In this document: positions 34,983 to 46,997 of the stretch, in pieces
Numbering within the stretch: position 1 is the first letter of the stretch
Layout: the number at the start of each line of letters is the position of its first letter
Source: Przewalskia tangutica
Taxonomy: Eukaryota > Streptophyta > Magnoliopsida > Solanales > Solanaceae
Assembly (NCBI GenBank): GCA_029844215.1
Contig: CM056719.1
Location: 434,001 to 498,000 of the forward strand
Reading direction: 5' to 3'
DNA: 64,000 nt
Position numbers and translations under genes: made by a program
The notes under the pieces: generated by a model
Databases searched by the model: none
What the model saw: the letters and a program-made list of their open reading frames with translations, nothing else
What the model was told of the DNA's origin: nothing

Positions 34983-35559
34983 TTCTCCTCCTTAGAAACA
35001 TTCGTCCCGAATGTTCCTTCTAAGTCTCAAAACAAACGCGCCAAGATAGTCTTCACTACTATGCTTACGAGAACAATCCCGCCACAAATGGCCACGTAAA
35101 CAATCACGCAAAATACTTACATCCAAGTCCACGAGGAATCACCTCTAACATCACCACAAACACCTCTCTCTCCGGGTCTAAAATATACTTCCTCCACATT
35201 TTTTCCAAACAAAAGAAATGGTCACATCTCTCGCCGCAATACATGCTCGCTTCTCCTTTACTCGTCGTGATACCACTTTTGTCACTTTGCCGCGAGGTTC
35301 TAGTGTCACCCGGCGACCTAACAAATGGTACCGGCCGCATGCGATCCCCGAGGTCGCCGTGACACTCGAACTCTTACCACATTTCGACATCGTCGCTTTC
35401 CAAAACTCGTTACTATCTCTAACGTGGTCATCATTAATCGGGAACACTTAGATGGATCTCCGATACTTTCCCGCCATAACAATACGAAAGACCGGACGTA
35501 TTGACTCCTAAGTCGGACGGCAAAGCTAACATATAGGCAACCCGCCTATTCTTCACATG

Positions 35560-35840
35560 AACTTAAAAGGGCCCAAAGTAACTCCGCTAAGTTCCTCTGC
35601 TCTCCAAAACTCGCCACACCCAACCCGGTGGTACTTTCAAGAAGACCGACCGCCAACTCGAACTCTAAGCGCCGCCGCCGATTATTCGCACGATTTCTCC
35701 GAGCCGCTGTAACCTTTTCTAGACAAGCTTCACCCTATCCACATCCTGCTGAACACGTATGAACCAACTATTTGAACCTTGCCAACATCGAACCAATCGA
35801 CCGGCAACTTACACTTCCGCCCCTACAAGGCGCCATGCGC
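35560..35840 (-). pseudogene. Gypsy integrase C-terminal relic
   Basis: The minus strand reads GRKCKLPVDWFDVGKVQ (35771-35835; equivalent of the usual GRRCRSPIGWFEVGE text) and further on NRRRRLEFEL (about 35650-35690). After that come KVPPG and a GPF-like end with stops and frameshifts. This order is typical of Ty3/Gypsy integrase tails. The remaining interior (34983-35559 and 35841-37645) yields no further domain I can name. Confidence 0.7.
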
Positions 35841-37645
35841 GATATCCGAACACCGAAATGGTAGCTATAAAACACTTCCCCAACAGGAGATAACAATCCC
35901 CACAACTACCCCTGAAATCCACACACTGGCCCGAGGGCGAATGCGATTCTGAGACTCACCTGAGTTCTTAACCCTGCTTGGTAAAACTTCCAAACAAAAC
36001 AGCCGCACTGGCTCCACCGTCATCAAGCGTGAAGGTTAGGTACCCCGCAGCCTTACAACCTTTCCGATAAATCAACACCGCCGAGTAAACGGCCTTTGCT
36101 AAGACAAGACGGCCGACCTTCTCGCCCGACCATCGTCGAACGATCCACGAACTCAGACATGGTTAACTAAACTTGGGCCAAACACCCTTACGACTTAGCA
36201 CAAGGCGGGACCACCACAAACCGACCCCACCACCAAACATGCCGCTGGTTGACCCGCAACGCGGCCTCAACCCAACCCGCAACGCCAAGAAACGCTAGCT
36301 CCCGAGGAAAACTCTCACTAATCACGTTATGAAACCTAGCGGTCTTCTTAGCTCAACTACCCTCTTTCATTCCACACTACTCGTGACTCATCCCACAAAC
36401 ATAATTCACGTGCACTATGCACTCCTATAAGTGGTCAAACATAAACAATACATCTTTTACTCGAGACGGCCTCGCCTCTAAGGTCTCCACGTATAACACT
36501 CTAAGGCTCACACTTTCTCTATCCCCAATCTTCCCTGCACTAACCATGATTTCTAATCACAAATTACCCACTGCTATTAGAACATAGCACTTAAGATATA
36601 CTCATCTCATCATACGTACTAATCTCTAGAGGGTTAAGGATAAACTCAGATTCATCGCTCCACTCCCTTAAGTCGTTTCTAATCAAACTCGCCTGCAGGC
36701 GCATAGCATAGCTAAAGGTGACGACTACCCATCGATCTCGAAGGCTAAGTCCTCCTACAAGGACACTCTTTCGACATCGACTCGACGGTCGTAGGTAAAA
36801 CAAGTACTAACTAAAAGATGACATTCCCGACGACGCTCACACCGCAACACCGGGAAAATCAATCCACTGGCCGAACCTACGCTTAGTGAACCTAAGCTTT
36901 GGAGCTCGACCAACTCCCGCATACCCCGAACGCCCCGAATCTCGCGAGGACCTTTCGCACCGTGGATGTGCATAATCTAATCTCCGCGAGGTGACTCGAC
37001 TCGAAGTTACCAAAGGACCTTCGCCGCTCGCCCTCTTCTCGCTGCCATTCGTTAACCCGCTGATCTCTACGCTTGGCTCGCGCGATAAGCTCGCATACGT
37101 GCCATGCTCAAGCCTAATCAAGAATTACTCTCGCACAACCCCTTCTAAGATATTCATCAAGACTCGCGGCACATCGGTATACACTCTGGTAGCCAAATCC
37201 ATAGCTAGTAACATGGTTGTCTTTTCACAATCTATATTCTCTGCTTTCCGGCCGTAACCGGCGTTCAAATGTCGCGTGGCCGCAGTAGGAATCGGCCGCC
37301 GTGCTAAACTCTTGGGCCGTGACGTACCATAACTTACCGAACGAAGCACCTAACTCGTGATGGTTGGTGTGCCTCAGAAACCTCTCAACTCTACTCGCAG
37401 CTCCTCGCCGCCCGCCTCCTCGGGCTCGGGTTGCCTACGCGAGGCATAACGGTAAGTGGAAAGAAATACGTGAGAGAGTCCAACTTACAACACGCCTCTA
37501 AGGCACGATCTCGAGTGAGAAGAATAGAAACAAATCCTAAATATCCTATAGCCTCCGACATTATTGGTGCACAACACACCGATAATCAAGACTTCATCGA
37601 TACGGCTCAGACATTTTCCGAGGATTAATCGCTCGATACCACTTT

Positions 37646-40600
37646 TGTCACGACCAACTCGGGCGTGATCGTGCCTTACCCGCACCCTAGTGACACAACA
37701 TCGAGTAATCACGAACATAAAGACAATACATGAAACCAATGTAATATGACAAGAAAATAAGAAGACAAAGCAACTAAAACTGTACCTTCTGTATATATAT
37801 AATAGCAATTTGAATAGCGATAACCTCTTACAAATTCTCGCCACAACAAGATTACTATGCACTTCTAAGAATGATACGACAACAATGGCGGACAGGCCCG
37901 CCATACCTCGAATGTAAATACCTACAACGACAGTGACTATACCATCGATAAGCCTCCGAGAAACGGAGCTTCCCATACTGAATCGTGACCCGAGAACTAG
38001 GATCAACGATCGGTGTACCTCAACTCATGCAGATGAACGCAGCCCGGCGAGGTCGATAACAAAAATGCAGTATGTGAAATCAAATAAATATCAGAAATGA
38101 AATCATAGTAGTCTATATAAAGCGAGACATGTATGATAACCAAACTACGCTTCACAATAAATAAACAAATATGTCAAGTCGTGACTCACGCCTCAAGTCA
38201 TCACAATAACCGCACGGTAAGTACGAAGGCATAGCCGACTACTAAGACCCGCAGATAAACAAAATACCATAAACCGCATCACGAGGTCTTTCTGCATCGC
38301 ACTACACGATCGTTCGCCACTCGCGCAGATCAATGTGCGCGTCTATCCTCGAACTACCGCAGCCCGCATAGGTCACACACGCACTGCATGAGGTATTCCT
38401 CGAATCATGGTCCTGCATCACCGAGGTATACCTCGCATCGAGGCGCTTAACCCCGGATCCACCTAGGCTCCCGCACCGCATAGTCCTCAAAGACCGCATA
38501 GTCCTCAAAGACCGCATAGGCATCCCCGCGTCGGGCTAAACACCCGAATGATCAATCCCGAGCTCCCGCAACTCCGCGATAGTCACAAGGATCAGATAGC
38601 CGATAGACCCGCATCGCGTGGCAAGCCCTGTATAACAAGTCGCGGGTATGTGATATAATAACAGTACAACGGGCTTAACGTTTGACAACGTAAGCACAAC
38701 AAGAGTGACCCCCTTACATAATAATCACAAGATACTAACACACGTAGCATCCTAACATGTTTACTTATCAAATCAATAAGAAAGTATTACAAGGCTATCA
38801 CAAACCAATACAATCAAGTTATGCACACAAGGTACTTTCTACTAACAAGTTCGGGTACCTATCCCCAAAGTACTTCACACATTAAATCTTTAAAAGAACC
38901 GCTTGCTCACATAAGTCACACAATACCCGTAGTATAAAATAGAGTATCGTCTTTTTAAGTAATCAAAATACTTACCTTTGTAAAATCAAGTAACAACATT
39001 ATTTTCCAAACGTCCAAGTTTGCCTAATTTCAAGTGTTTACGTTTCTTATTTTAGAAAGGTTTCGTAGTTCATAGTCTTATTTATTTAGGAATATAATTC
39101 TCTTTAACAATCAAAAACATAAACCTTATGTGTAGTAGGACATTCTTGTTTATAACAATCTTATTACAAAGACCATGATCTAGAAATATCATTTTGTCTC
39201 ATCTTAGCTTCTATGCAGATGGAAGTTTCTACCGGTTTTAATAATACTTAATCACAAAACATTTCCTTTTATTAACGCCGCAGTTGGTTTGTCGATACAC
39301 ATTCGATTTCCAAATCAAGAGAACATTCTTAAGCCGTTATACCTAACTTCCCATAAAGCTAGTATAACTCTTAAGTTTTTTTTTAAAACCAAGTATTACT
39401 TCTTCTTTCAAAATGATTCAAAAATCTTTTGAAATACTTCAAGTTCTTTATTATCACACATTAAGTTAGTTATAAGTCAAATCGCTACCTTTTAAAACCA
39501 TAAAGCATTTTCTTACTTATAAAGTCGTTATAACCAACTTCCCATAAAGCCGTTATAACACTTTATGTTTCAAACCAATCAAATACGCTTAACACGTGAC
39601 GCCTACCGCATTACATAGTTATACACATATCATGCTAGAAAAGGTAGGAAGAGGTTCACATACCTCGCGACGATTATCGACTAATAGCAAAACGCCCAAG
39701 TACTTCCAACCGCTGGCTACTCCTTAAGCCAACGTAGATCGCGCTACACGTAGTACTTCAACCTATAAGGCCACGCGCGCTTATTAACATTTAGATCTCT
39801 TCGCAGAACATTCTACGTAAAATTCAAGAAGACTCTCCCCGCAACAACAGAAATCTCCTCCTCTATCTGGCCGCTACCAAGCCAACCAGGGGGTTATACG
39901 CCTAAATCGAACGCGCACAATTCTACCTCACGTAAAAGCTACACAAGTTCATCAGAATACACCCCATGTAATTACAGCCAAGATTTTCTTTCGAAAAGTT
40001 TCTAATTATTCAGCTTAAGTCACGAGACATTGCTGTAAGTATTATTCGAGCTTAAGTCCAAAGACATCACGATAACAACGCTCGCTTCTATATATAGTAT
40101 ACTTCAACTATATAGTCTAGCAATCATGTAATTTCCAATTACAATAGGACAAGATATTTACCTCGATAAGCCCATAATTATCCAAGTATAAAGTCGATCC
40201 CGGGCAACGTTTAGCTCCAACTCACGCGCCCAACTCCATTTAAACCACCCTTAGAAGTTCTAACCAACTTCTACATACTACTCCAACTAACCACGGAGAT
40301 TTTCCTGTGGTTTGGCCAGCGACCGACGGAAGTATAATAGTATAACTGGCTTTTGTATAGGTATAACCTTAGAATACTACAAGGTATACGGCTAAGGTAA
40401 TTGGGCATTATAACAATACTTTTGAGAGTACTTCTACCAAGAGGAGGGTATTTATACGAAACTACTAGGCAGTGGGTACCCCACTGGCTAGCACCACAAG
40501 GAGTGGGTGTATACCCTCGCCTACCCCACTGTGGGGAACTCTCGCCGAGGGGTGAGAGAGGACTCGGCTAAGGCCTCACAAGTGGGGAGAAAGAGAGCTT

Positions 40601-41049
40601 TCAAGACTTAGGCAAATTTATGGATGAATTAGTCTTCCAAAGGGGCTGGTATTTATAGACAAGCCAAGGCCAACCAACGGCCAAGATCTTGCCAAGCATG
40701 CAAGTGTAGGCCAAGATCTTGCCAAGTCACACTAGCCAACTAACACAAAATATCCTACCAACCTCGACCACAACGGCCATACTTTCGCCACCACTATTAC
40801 CGCCTGTTTCCAATGAGAGGTGACAAGTGTCGCCTCTTGTTGGTCCAAAATGTTTCGCCTCTCGAAAAATCCGCAAAAATTAAAAATGACATAGCCGAAT
40901 TTTCCCTACGAAAGTCCGTGGAAACGCTTTCACAAAAACGACTCTAATCGGGTGTTGTGTACAAAGTTAATTCGGCCAAGCCTATGTAAAAGTTCAAATT
41001 TTTCTACGTACGTCCTTACGTACATACTTTGGAAATACGGGGTATAACA
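37646..41049 (-). repeat. 5' LTR of the long-LTR Gypsy element
   Basis: 3404 bp, clearly the same sequence as 31590-34982. By eye many differences between the two are 1-3-bp insertions or deletions, often near CG, rather than plain substitutions. Confidence 0.92.
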
Positions 41050-41054
41050 AATTC

Positions 41055-42384
41055 ACAATCCCGAATTTCTCCAATTCAAGCCCTCTTATTCCCAACAAGC
41101 CAAACCCTCTTTCCCACTCCCCAAAACATGTATTAAAGCTTAAAATAAAGAAATACATTACTATAATTAACTAGTTTTAGGGTTTAGGAATTACTTATGA
41201 GAAGGAACACCTTGAATCTCTCAAAACTGAGATAAGAACATGAAAAAATCGAAACGGGGACAAAAGAAATCGCACAAGGATTTTATCACTGTCTGTTACA
41301 GTGCCTCCTTCGCGTTCGCAAGGGTTAACTCGACCCGGCCCAGAAATACACTTCGCAATTGCGAGAGACCACACAACCGCGAAGTACCGCGACTCGCCCT
41401 CCCCCAGGCGCGTGTCCACGCGATCGCGTCCAACACCACCGTGATCACGAGAGCCTCATTTCATCAGAGCTCACGATCGTGCTACTTTCCTTGCGATAGC
41501 AAGAAGGAAACCAAAACAACAACACCATATATTTTTTCCTGTTTAACCCTAACTTCCTAACTTCGACTCAACTCCCGAATTTTAGATATGAATAAAAAAT
41601 ATATGCATTAGGACGTATAGTCAAATTGAAATTATAGGTTACCACCATTTTCTATGTCCTTTTACTAGAAGTAAGAAATCCCAATTGGCAAGACCTGAAT
41701 ATTTGTTTGGCAAAAAATACTTAGTAGTACTATATAAAAATTAGAGCACTTTACAACTGGCCCCATGGTCCACCGACTCCACGCTAAATAGCCTGCTGAT
41801 GGCTTTGTAATACAACATAGTCTAAAACAACATATATAATGCTTTTGTAGCTTTTCTAGTTCCAAATGACATTTTTTTATTAATTCAACCATTCAATATC
41901 TTTAGCCTATTTGTATAGTATTTTTTTGACAAACGGGGTCCAATTGAAACCCTTAATCGGTTGTGGCTCTTTCACTCGTTAATGGTGAAATTTATTTTTT
42001 AATCATCCCACTATATTCCTTTGTAATTTAGTTCACAAAATTGTACTACTATCTAATTATTAAGTAGTTTTTTTTAGGCATTAATTAGGGTAAGCTAGTA
42101 AAAATGTTCATAATTTTCTAGGAGTAATCAATTTCTTAAAGAGTGTATAAATTAAAAACATCACTTATTATGGAACCGAGTAATATGTGAATTAGAGTAT
42201 CTCATACCAAGTAACATCCGCGTTATAATGACTACTGCGGAGACTAGCCAATGGCAAACACTTAACATAAAATAAATGCTCTGGTTGACTCTTACAAAAA
42301 AGATTTATTATTAATCTGTGTGCGAGAAATTCAAAATACATTGGCACTTTATTAGTCTAGTTTGATTCGGCTTTTTAATTTGTA
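41055..42384. other. Intergenic, no gene recognised
   Basis: 41055-41570 is GC-richer and probably the other half of the repeat interrupted by the Gypsy element. 41571-42384 is AT-rich with nothing I can identify. Open frames here have no family resemblance. Confidence 0.4.
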
Positions 42385-42650
42385 GGTCAAAAGTACTTTT
42401 GGCCAAAAATTGGAGTGTTTGGTTCAAAATCGAAAAAGTGATTTTGACTTCCAAAGCCAAAAACACTTTTGACCTTTATTTTAAAAAGCTCAAATTTTGG
42501 GCTTTTGAAAGTAGAGGTTGATTTTGTCCATTTTTAAGTCAAATATACTTTTTTTTTTTTATAACCAAACAACTAACAACTTTTTAATAAAAAACTTTAC
42601 TCCTAAAAGCTTTACTTCTAAAAGTTTTTTTTTAATAAGGTGTACAAAAC
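42385..42650. mobile_element. Possible MITE upstream of the EF-hand gene
   Basis: It starts with caaaagtacttttggccaaa and contains mirrored motifs (aaaacacttttgacc, ctaaaagctttacttctaaaag). This resembles a common Solanaceae MITE. Edges are approximate and no target duplication was resolved. Confidence 0.4.
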
Positions 42651-42742
42651 AGGTCCTACTAGTGCACTGCCGAAACTAGCAACTCAAAGTTGGTAGTGTT
42701 CCATATTTGACAACTCAAAATTAGAATCTTCTTTTACCAGCC

Positions 42743-42749
42743 TATAAAT
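42743..42749 (+). promoter_or_regulatory. TATA box of the EF-hand gene
   Basis: tataaat lies about 100 bp before the start codon at 42845, with a pyrimidine/CA-rich leader between. Good plant core-promoter spacing. Confidence 0.6.
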
Positions 42750-42844
42750 TGAATCATAAAGCATGAGTCTTCCCCATCAGCACTACAAACTACTCATTAT
42801 ATTCATTGTATTTCAACACCTATTATAAGTTACACCACAAAAAT

Positions 42845-43585
42845 ATGAGTGTAGAGGTTTTGGACGGTGCCACCATTCTTAGCTTTGTGGAAGACGAAGA
42901 AGCGTTCGACGAATTCATCGTTGAGCGCTTCAGCAACCTCGATAAAGACCACGATGGCATGCTTTCTTATCCGGAAATGCTGAAAGAGCTGCAGGTATGT
43001 AGTACTAGTGGAACCACATACATCGAAGCATGATCAGCTAAACACTCTTTGTCAGAAAACTTATATTGTCTATAAAAGAATTATACTATATATATATTTC
43101 AAAAATTATTTTTATGAAAATATTCACGAGTTCACAAACTACTAAAAAAGACACTTCTAAAATGATTTAACCAAACACAAGTTGTTACTCTCATATCGCT
43201 TTTTCAAAAGTACTGAAATTAAGAGATGATTCTAATTGCTTGACTACACAGACATTTAAATCTTGAACAATCTTAACAAAATTCTTGATTTCGTCACTGG
43301 TTGTAGGGGCTGAGAGTCTTCGATACACATTTTGGTATCGACGTGAAAATGGATCCAAATGAGGTTTCTCGAGTTTATAGCTCAATCTTTGTTCGGTTTG
43401 ATCACGACTCCAATGGAACAGTAGATTTAGAGGAATTTAAACAGGAGACGAAGGAGATGATGGTGGCCATGGCTAATGGATTAGGGTTCTTGCCAGTTCA
43501 AATGGTACTTGAAGAGGACAGTTTCTTGAAGAAAGCTGTTGATAGGGAATTGATGATCATTAGTACTCCACATGTTGCTGCTTAA
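42845..43585 (+). CDS. Small calcium-binding protein with two EF-hands
   Basis: Two exons, 42845-42994 and 43307-43585, join in phase to 142 residues. Both EF loops are canonical: D-K-D-H-D-G-M-L-S-Y-P-E (33-44) and D-H-D-S-N-G-T-V-D-L-E-E (82-93), with Asp/Asn at 1, 3 and 5, Gly at 6 and Glu at 12. The remainder (MSVEVLDGATI start, MANGLGFLPVQMVLEEDSFL near the end) matches a conserved plant family of short EF-hand proteins of unclear role that I know only as 'calcium-binding EF-hand family protein'. It should bind Ca2+ in the cytosol or nucleus; there is no signal peptide. The start at 42845 is the first ATG after the TATA box at 42743. Intact. Confidence 0.92.
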
Positions 43586-43731
43586 ATTATTTAATAATAA
43601 TTGCTAAAAATCTTATATTTCATCGTATCAATTTTCTGTACACATGGTTAATGCAATATCAATAGAAATTTGAGTTGTAACTTTTTTGAATAAATTTAAC
43701 ATTATGAATTACTATTAAATACTTTTTGTTT

Positions 43732-43893
43732 CGTACGAACTTCAAAAGGACCAGATACTTATGTTTGATTCATTATTATCGTACCAACTTCAAAAGGACC
43801 AGATACTTATGTTTGATTCTTTATTATCGTACGAACTTCAAAAGGACCAGATACTTATGTTTGATTCTTTATTATCGTACGAACTTCAAAAGG
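43732..43893 (+). repeat. 48-bp tandem repeat, three full copies and one partial
   Basis: Copies start at 43732, 43780, 43828 and 43876 with cgtac.aacttcaaaagga. They are almost identical. The array lies about 150 bp after the EF-hand stop codon, so transcripts could include it. Confidence 0.92.
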
Positions 43894-44031
43894 AATTATG
43901 GTTTTGTCTATTAAAACATGGGGAGTTGCGTCTGCAAGGAGTCGAACCCTTGTCTAGAACTTCAAAAGGTAATTATGGTTTTGTCTATTAAAACATGGGG
44001 AGTTGCGTCTGCAAGGAGTCGAACCCGTATC
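43883..44031 (+). repeat. 76-bp duplication containing a tRNA 3' half
   Basis: A unit starting acttcaaaagg at 43883 and again at 43959 contains ttatggttttgtctatt and gttgcgtctgcaaggagtc, the complement of a tRNA 3' end. The first copy stops after the T-arm; the second runs on into the full tRNA-like sequence at 44005-44067. Confidence 0.85.
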
Positions 44032-44067
44032 TATTACCAATTATCCTAACCGTTGGACTACAAACGC
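44005..44067 (-). pseudogene. tRNA-Gly-like relic lacking the anticodon
   Basis: Minus strand: acceptor strand gcgtttg pairs with cagacgc at the other end (one G-T). The D-arm gtcc...ggat is intact, and the T-loop ttcgact is present. Between them the anticodon arm is reduced to aattggtaatagatac, so the total is 63 nt instead of about 72. The pattern fits plant tRNA-Gly(UCC) as I remember it, with about 9-10 nt including the anticodon lost. The T-stem is also weak. It cannot decode. Confidence 0.65.
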
Positions 44068-44090
44068 TTTGATGACATTAGGAATCAGAT

Positions 44091-46316
44091 CACTATGACA
44101 CAGCTAAAACAAAACGAGAATGAAGAAACTGTTCATTGTTCAATATCTCCGCTACTCAAAAAGTTTGGCCTGATTCAGAAATTAGATATGGCTAATGCAA
44201 CAGGTTAAAGTGTAACAAATCAGAAAATTATGCTAATGCAACGGTAGAACATGACCGTTGCATTAGCCTGTATAATGCGACGACTCAAATTGTCTAATGC
44301 AACGGCAAAAAATGAATGTTGCATTAGCCTATGTAATGCAACGGCTGTCCCTGGCTAATGCAGTGTTTTAATATCTCTAAATCTTCATTTTATTTGTTTA
44401 AACCCCAGTTCCTAAATCTCTAACCCCAAAAAACCCCAAAACCCCTCCCAAAAACCCGAAATGCTCTCATTTTCGGCGATTTCGCTGAGTGAACAGTGAA
44501 ACCGCCGGAGTTTAGCCATTTTCGGCCAATTCCGACATCCATCGGGGACGAGACTTAGTCCAATAGCTTCGTCTCTTCAAGTCCGTCATTTCCATACCAA
44601 GTACCCCCATCGATTCATCATACATCTCCGTCAATTTCAGATCGAAAAACCCACTGCAAGCCCGTCGATTCCGGTCGTTTTTTTTGCAAATTCCGGCCAA
44701 TTCCGGCGATTTCAAGGTTCGGCGTTGGTACCATCACACTCGGCATCACCTTCCCGTCATTTTGACACCCCCACGTTGTTCGATTCTCACCAAAACGCCA
44801 TAACACCCAATCGAAAAATCTGAAAACCCTAGCCGCCGCTATAGCATTTTCCGGCGACCTGAGGCACAGTCGACGACTGAGGTTGGTACCATTAGTTTCG
44901 TCGTCCTAACCCCGACATTGTGCAACCATACACTACCTTTAATTCGTCCTCAACTTTCAGACCGATAATTCAATTTTCCGATCGATTTTGGGCATTTTTC
45001 GGTCGTCTCAGTCATTGTCGAGGTCTCATCTTTCTCGACATTTTGCACTATTACCCAAAGCTTGGTTGTCAACTTTGGAGTGTCTCCATTTTTTTCGGCC
45101 ACTAGCTGGCGGCGATGGCAGCGGCGACTGGGCAGCCAATGGCGGCAACGATACAATCTTGACACTCCAAAACTACATTTCATTTGATGATGCTGAAAAT
45201 TCCATTTACATCTTCTGGTAGATTATTCATTTATGTATATCTTTATTTGCTTTAGTTTCTTGACTTGTGTGACTCATTATTAATTTATGTATTTTTGCTG
45301 TTTACTATGAATTGCATGCTGGTGTATCTTAATCTTTGCTTTTCAGGAAGAAACAGTAGAGCAGATTGATACTAGTAAATTATACTAGTATATTATTATG
45401 TCTTTCATCTCTTGCACTAATGATATCTTCTTGTTTTCTCTGCATTCTGGACATCTCAAATATAAAGACTTCGGGGGTTTACATTTGTACTGAAACAACA
45501 GTTTCTCTTCTTTCCAACACATAGTAATATTCTGGAGCTTGAAATTTTATACATTATTATATTGTGAAATTATATGTTTTTATATGAGTAAACTACATTG
45601 AAGTTATTATTTATGATGTTTTGGCTAGTCTACCATTTTATTTATTTATGACTATTCATTATGTTAACTTGTAGGTGTGTGGTGAGCTAAATTGAGAAGA
45701 AATCTAGCAATCTAACAAATGGTGGGGGGAGGCTCTTATCGCGCGTTTGTTTTTGCGTCAATTTTTTGTTTCTAGTACTTATGCTAAATTTGTTATATAT
45801 ATGGAGATACTTTTGTGAACAATTATTTTGTAATATGTCCTATGGGGTCTAATATTGTAATATCGTATTTTTTATGTCAATGACAATCTTTTTTTATTAT
45901 TATCTTTCTCTTTTTATTATTTATTTTGTCATTATTATTTTTCTATAGCCGTTGCATTAGGTGACTCTAGGCTTGACAATAATTAATACAGTTCTGTTGC
46001 ATTATCTCATACAGGCGTCGCATAAAATATCGAATAGCTAATGCAACACCTTCCTAATATCGTCGCATCACCTTCTTCAAACCGTCACATTAGATATGCA
46101 CCTAATGCGACAGTTAAATATCGTCGTTGCATTAGGTGCATATCTAATGCAACGGCTGTACCAGGCCGTCACATAGGTCGATCAGCCGTTGCATTAGATC
46201 TAATGCATCGCCAGCGGATGCAACGGCTCCTCGTCGTTGCATTAGGTCTAATGCAACGGCGAAAGGGCCCTATGGTGACGATTTTGAGGCGTCACATTAG
46301 CCTTGAAATGTAGTAG

Positions 46317-46318
<2 letters not shown>
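44091..46318. mobile_element. Non-autonomous CACTA-like element
   Basis: It starts cactatgacac and ends tgtagtagtg (reverse complement cactactaca), sharing CACTA. Flanking triplets are gat and aat, so the target duplication is imperfect. Sub-terminal regions (44193-44350 and 45950-46265) carry at least thirteen copies of ctaatgcaacgg or its complement, several arranged as palindromes, a hallmark of CACTA transposase-binding regions. The middle (44440-45200) is GC-richer leader-like sequence with CCGGCGA motifs and no recognisable protein; 45200-45940 is AT-rich. Confidence 0.65.

Positions 46319-46319
<1 letters not shown>

Positions 46320-46348
<29 letters not shown>
46320..46348. repeat. 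(TA)n microsatellite
   Basis: About 14 TA units immediately after the CACTA-like element. Confidence 0.95.
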
Positions 46349-46351
<3 letters not shown>

Positions 46352-46419
46352 TAATTCCACAACTGAAGTTTGGGAAGGTATGATGTACGAAGATCTCACA
46401 CCTACCTTTGTGGGGTAGA

Positions 46420-46614
46420 CAGTGTCGTCTCAAACATTTTGGGGGGCCCTGTTCTAATTCGTAAAAGCGGACCCTTAATTGGGCTAAGACCGGATCTTAA
46501 CACTAAATTCTGATTAATACTACTTCATAAAAAATGAAAAAAAACCCTAAAATTTTTCGTTTTTCGAGCCCCCTGTGCGGTAGCACATCTCGTACGGGTC
46601 CAAAATCGGCCCTG
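46420..46614 (-). mobile_element. hAT-type MITE, copy 2 (opposite orientation to 30164-30367)
   Basis: It starts cagtgtcgtctcaaac and ends ccaaaatcggccctg. The 8-bp flanks are ggggtaga and gaggtaga, one mismatch. The interior matches copy 1 in reverse (cgtacgggtcc, ttaattgggctaagacc). Confidence 0.8.
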
Positions 46615-46773
46615 GAGGTAGAGATGTTGTTTCTAGTAGAAATTCGACTAAAAAAATATGTAATCAAAGCTGGGAAAATAACAATAGCAAAACAACAAAA
46701 AGTAAAAAGTAAATAAAGCAACATGTAGTAGTGAAGTTTGGATAATAGGATCGTACGTGAATACTAACTAATA

Positions 46774-46995
46774 CTTTCTCGTTTTGATTTATGTGATTTG
46801 ACTTTAAATTTTCACATAGATTTTTCAAGTTTATAAAATAAAATTTATATATTTAGAAACTACATTAAAAATAATATAAGTCATGATATTTATAATTCAA
46901 ATAATTTAGAAAAAATATAAAGAAAACATGATAAAGAAACCACCTAGTAGAATCCCCAAATAGTAAACTATTCACGTGAATTAAAACAGAGGGAG
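46774..46995. mobile_element. Stowaway MITE
   Basis: The TA-flanked ends ctttctcgttttgatttatg and aattaaaacagagggag are inverted versions of the classic CTCCCTCCGTTT Stowaway terminus. About 222 bp, AT-rich inside. Confidence 0.75.
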
Positions 46996-46997
46996 TA

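Larger units (their letters stand above)
31585..41054 (-). mobile_element. Ty3/Gypsy element with 3.4-kb LTRs and a short decayed interior
   Basis: The two LTRs (31590-34982, 37646-41049) both start tgtcacgacc and end gtataaca on the plus strand, with the perfect 5-bp duplication aattc (31585-31589 and 41050-41054). Orientation is minus: a primer site (tggtatcgagcg on the minus strand) abuts the LTR at 37646, and a purine tract (ctaaggaggagaa on the minus strand) abuts 34982. The interior is only 2663 bp. It carries an integrase C-terminal relic and no visible gag, RT or RNase H, so it is not autonomous. Confidence 0.93.

Noticed and set aside
35104..35451. Overlapping open frames on both strands as genes
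   Set aside because: They lie inside the decayed Gypsy interior, with no family resemblance.
36755..37121. Minus-strand frames as Gypsy protease or RT
   Set aside because: I could not find DTG, YLDD or other motifs, so no domain is claimed.
31590..41049. A 6-kb-spaced tandem duplication of 3.4 kb
   Set aside because: The two copies are LTRs: TG/CA ends, a primer site and a purine tract at the inner edges, and a 5-bp target duplication outside. It is not a segmental duplication.
41240..41560. 106-codon frame as a host gene
   Set aside because: Low-complexity basic text in sequence that looks like a Gypsy LTR; no domain.
43732..43893. CRISPR-like array of 48-bp repeats
   Set aside because: The repeats are contiguous with no spacers and the genome is a plant.
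44440..45220. A gene inside the CACTA-like element
   Set aside because: GC-rich and leader-like, but open frames on both strands are short and match nothing I know; kept only as possible captured sequence.
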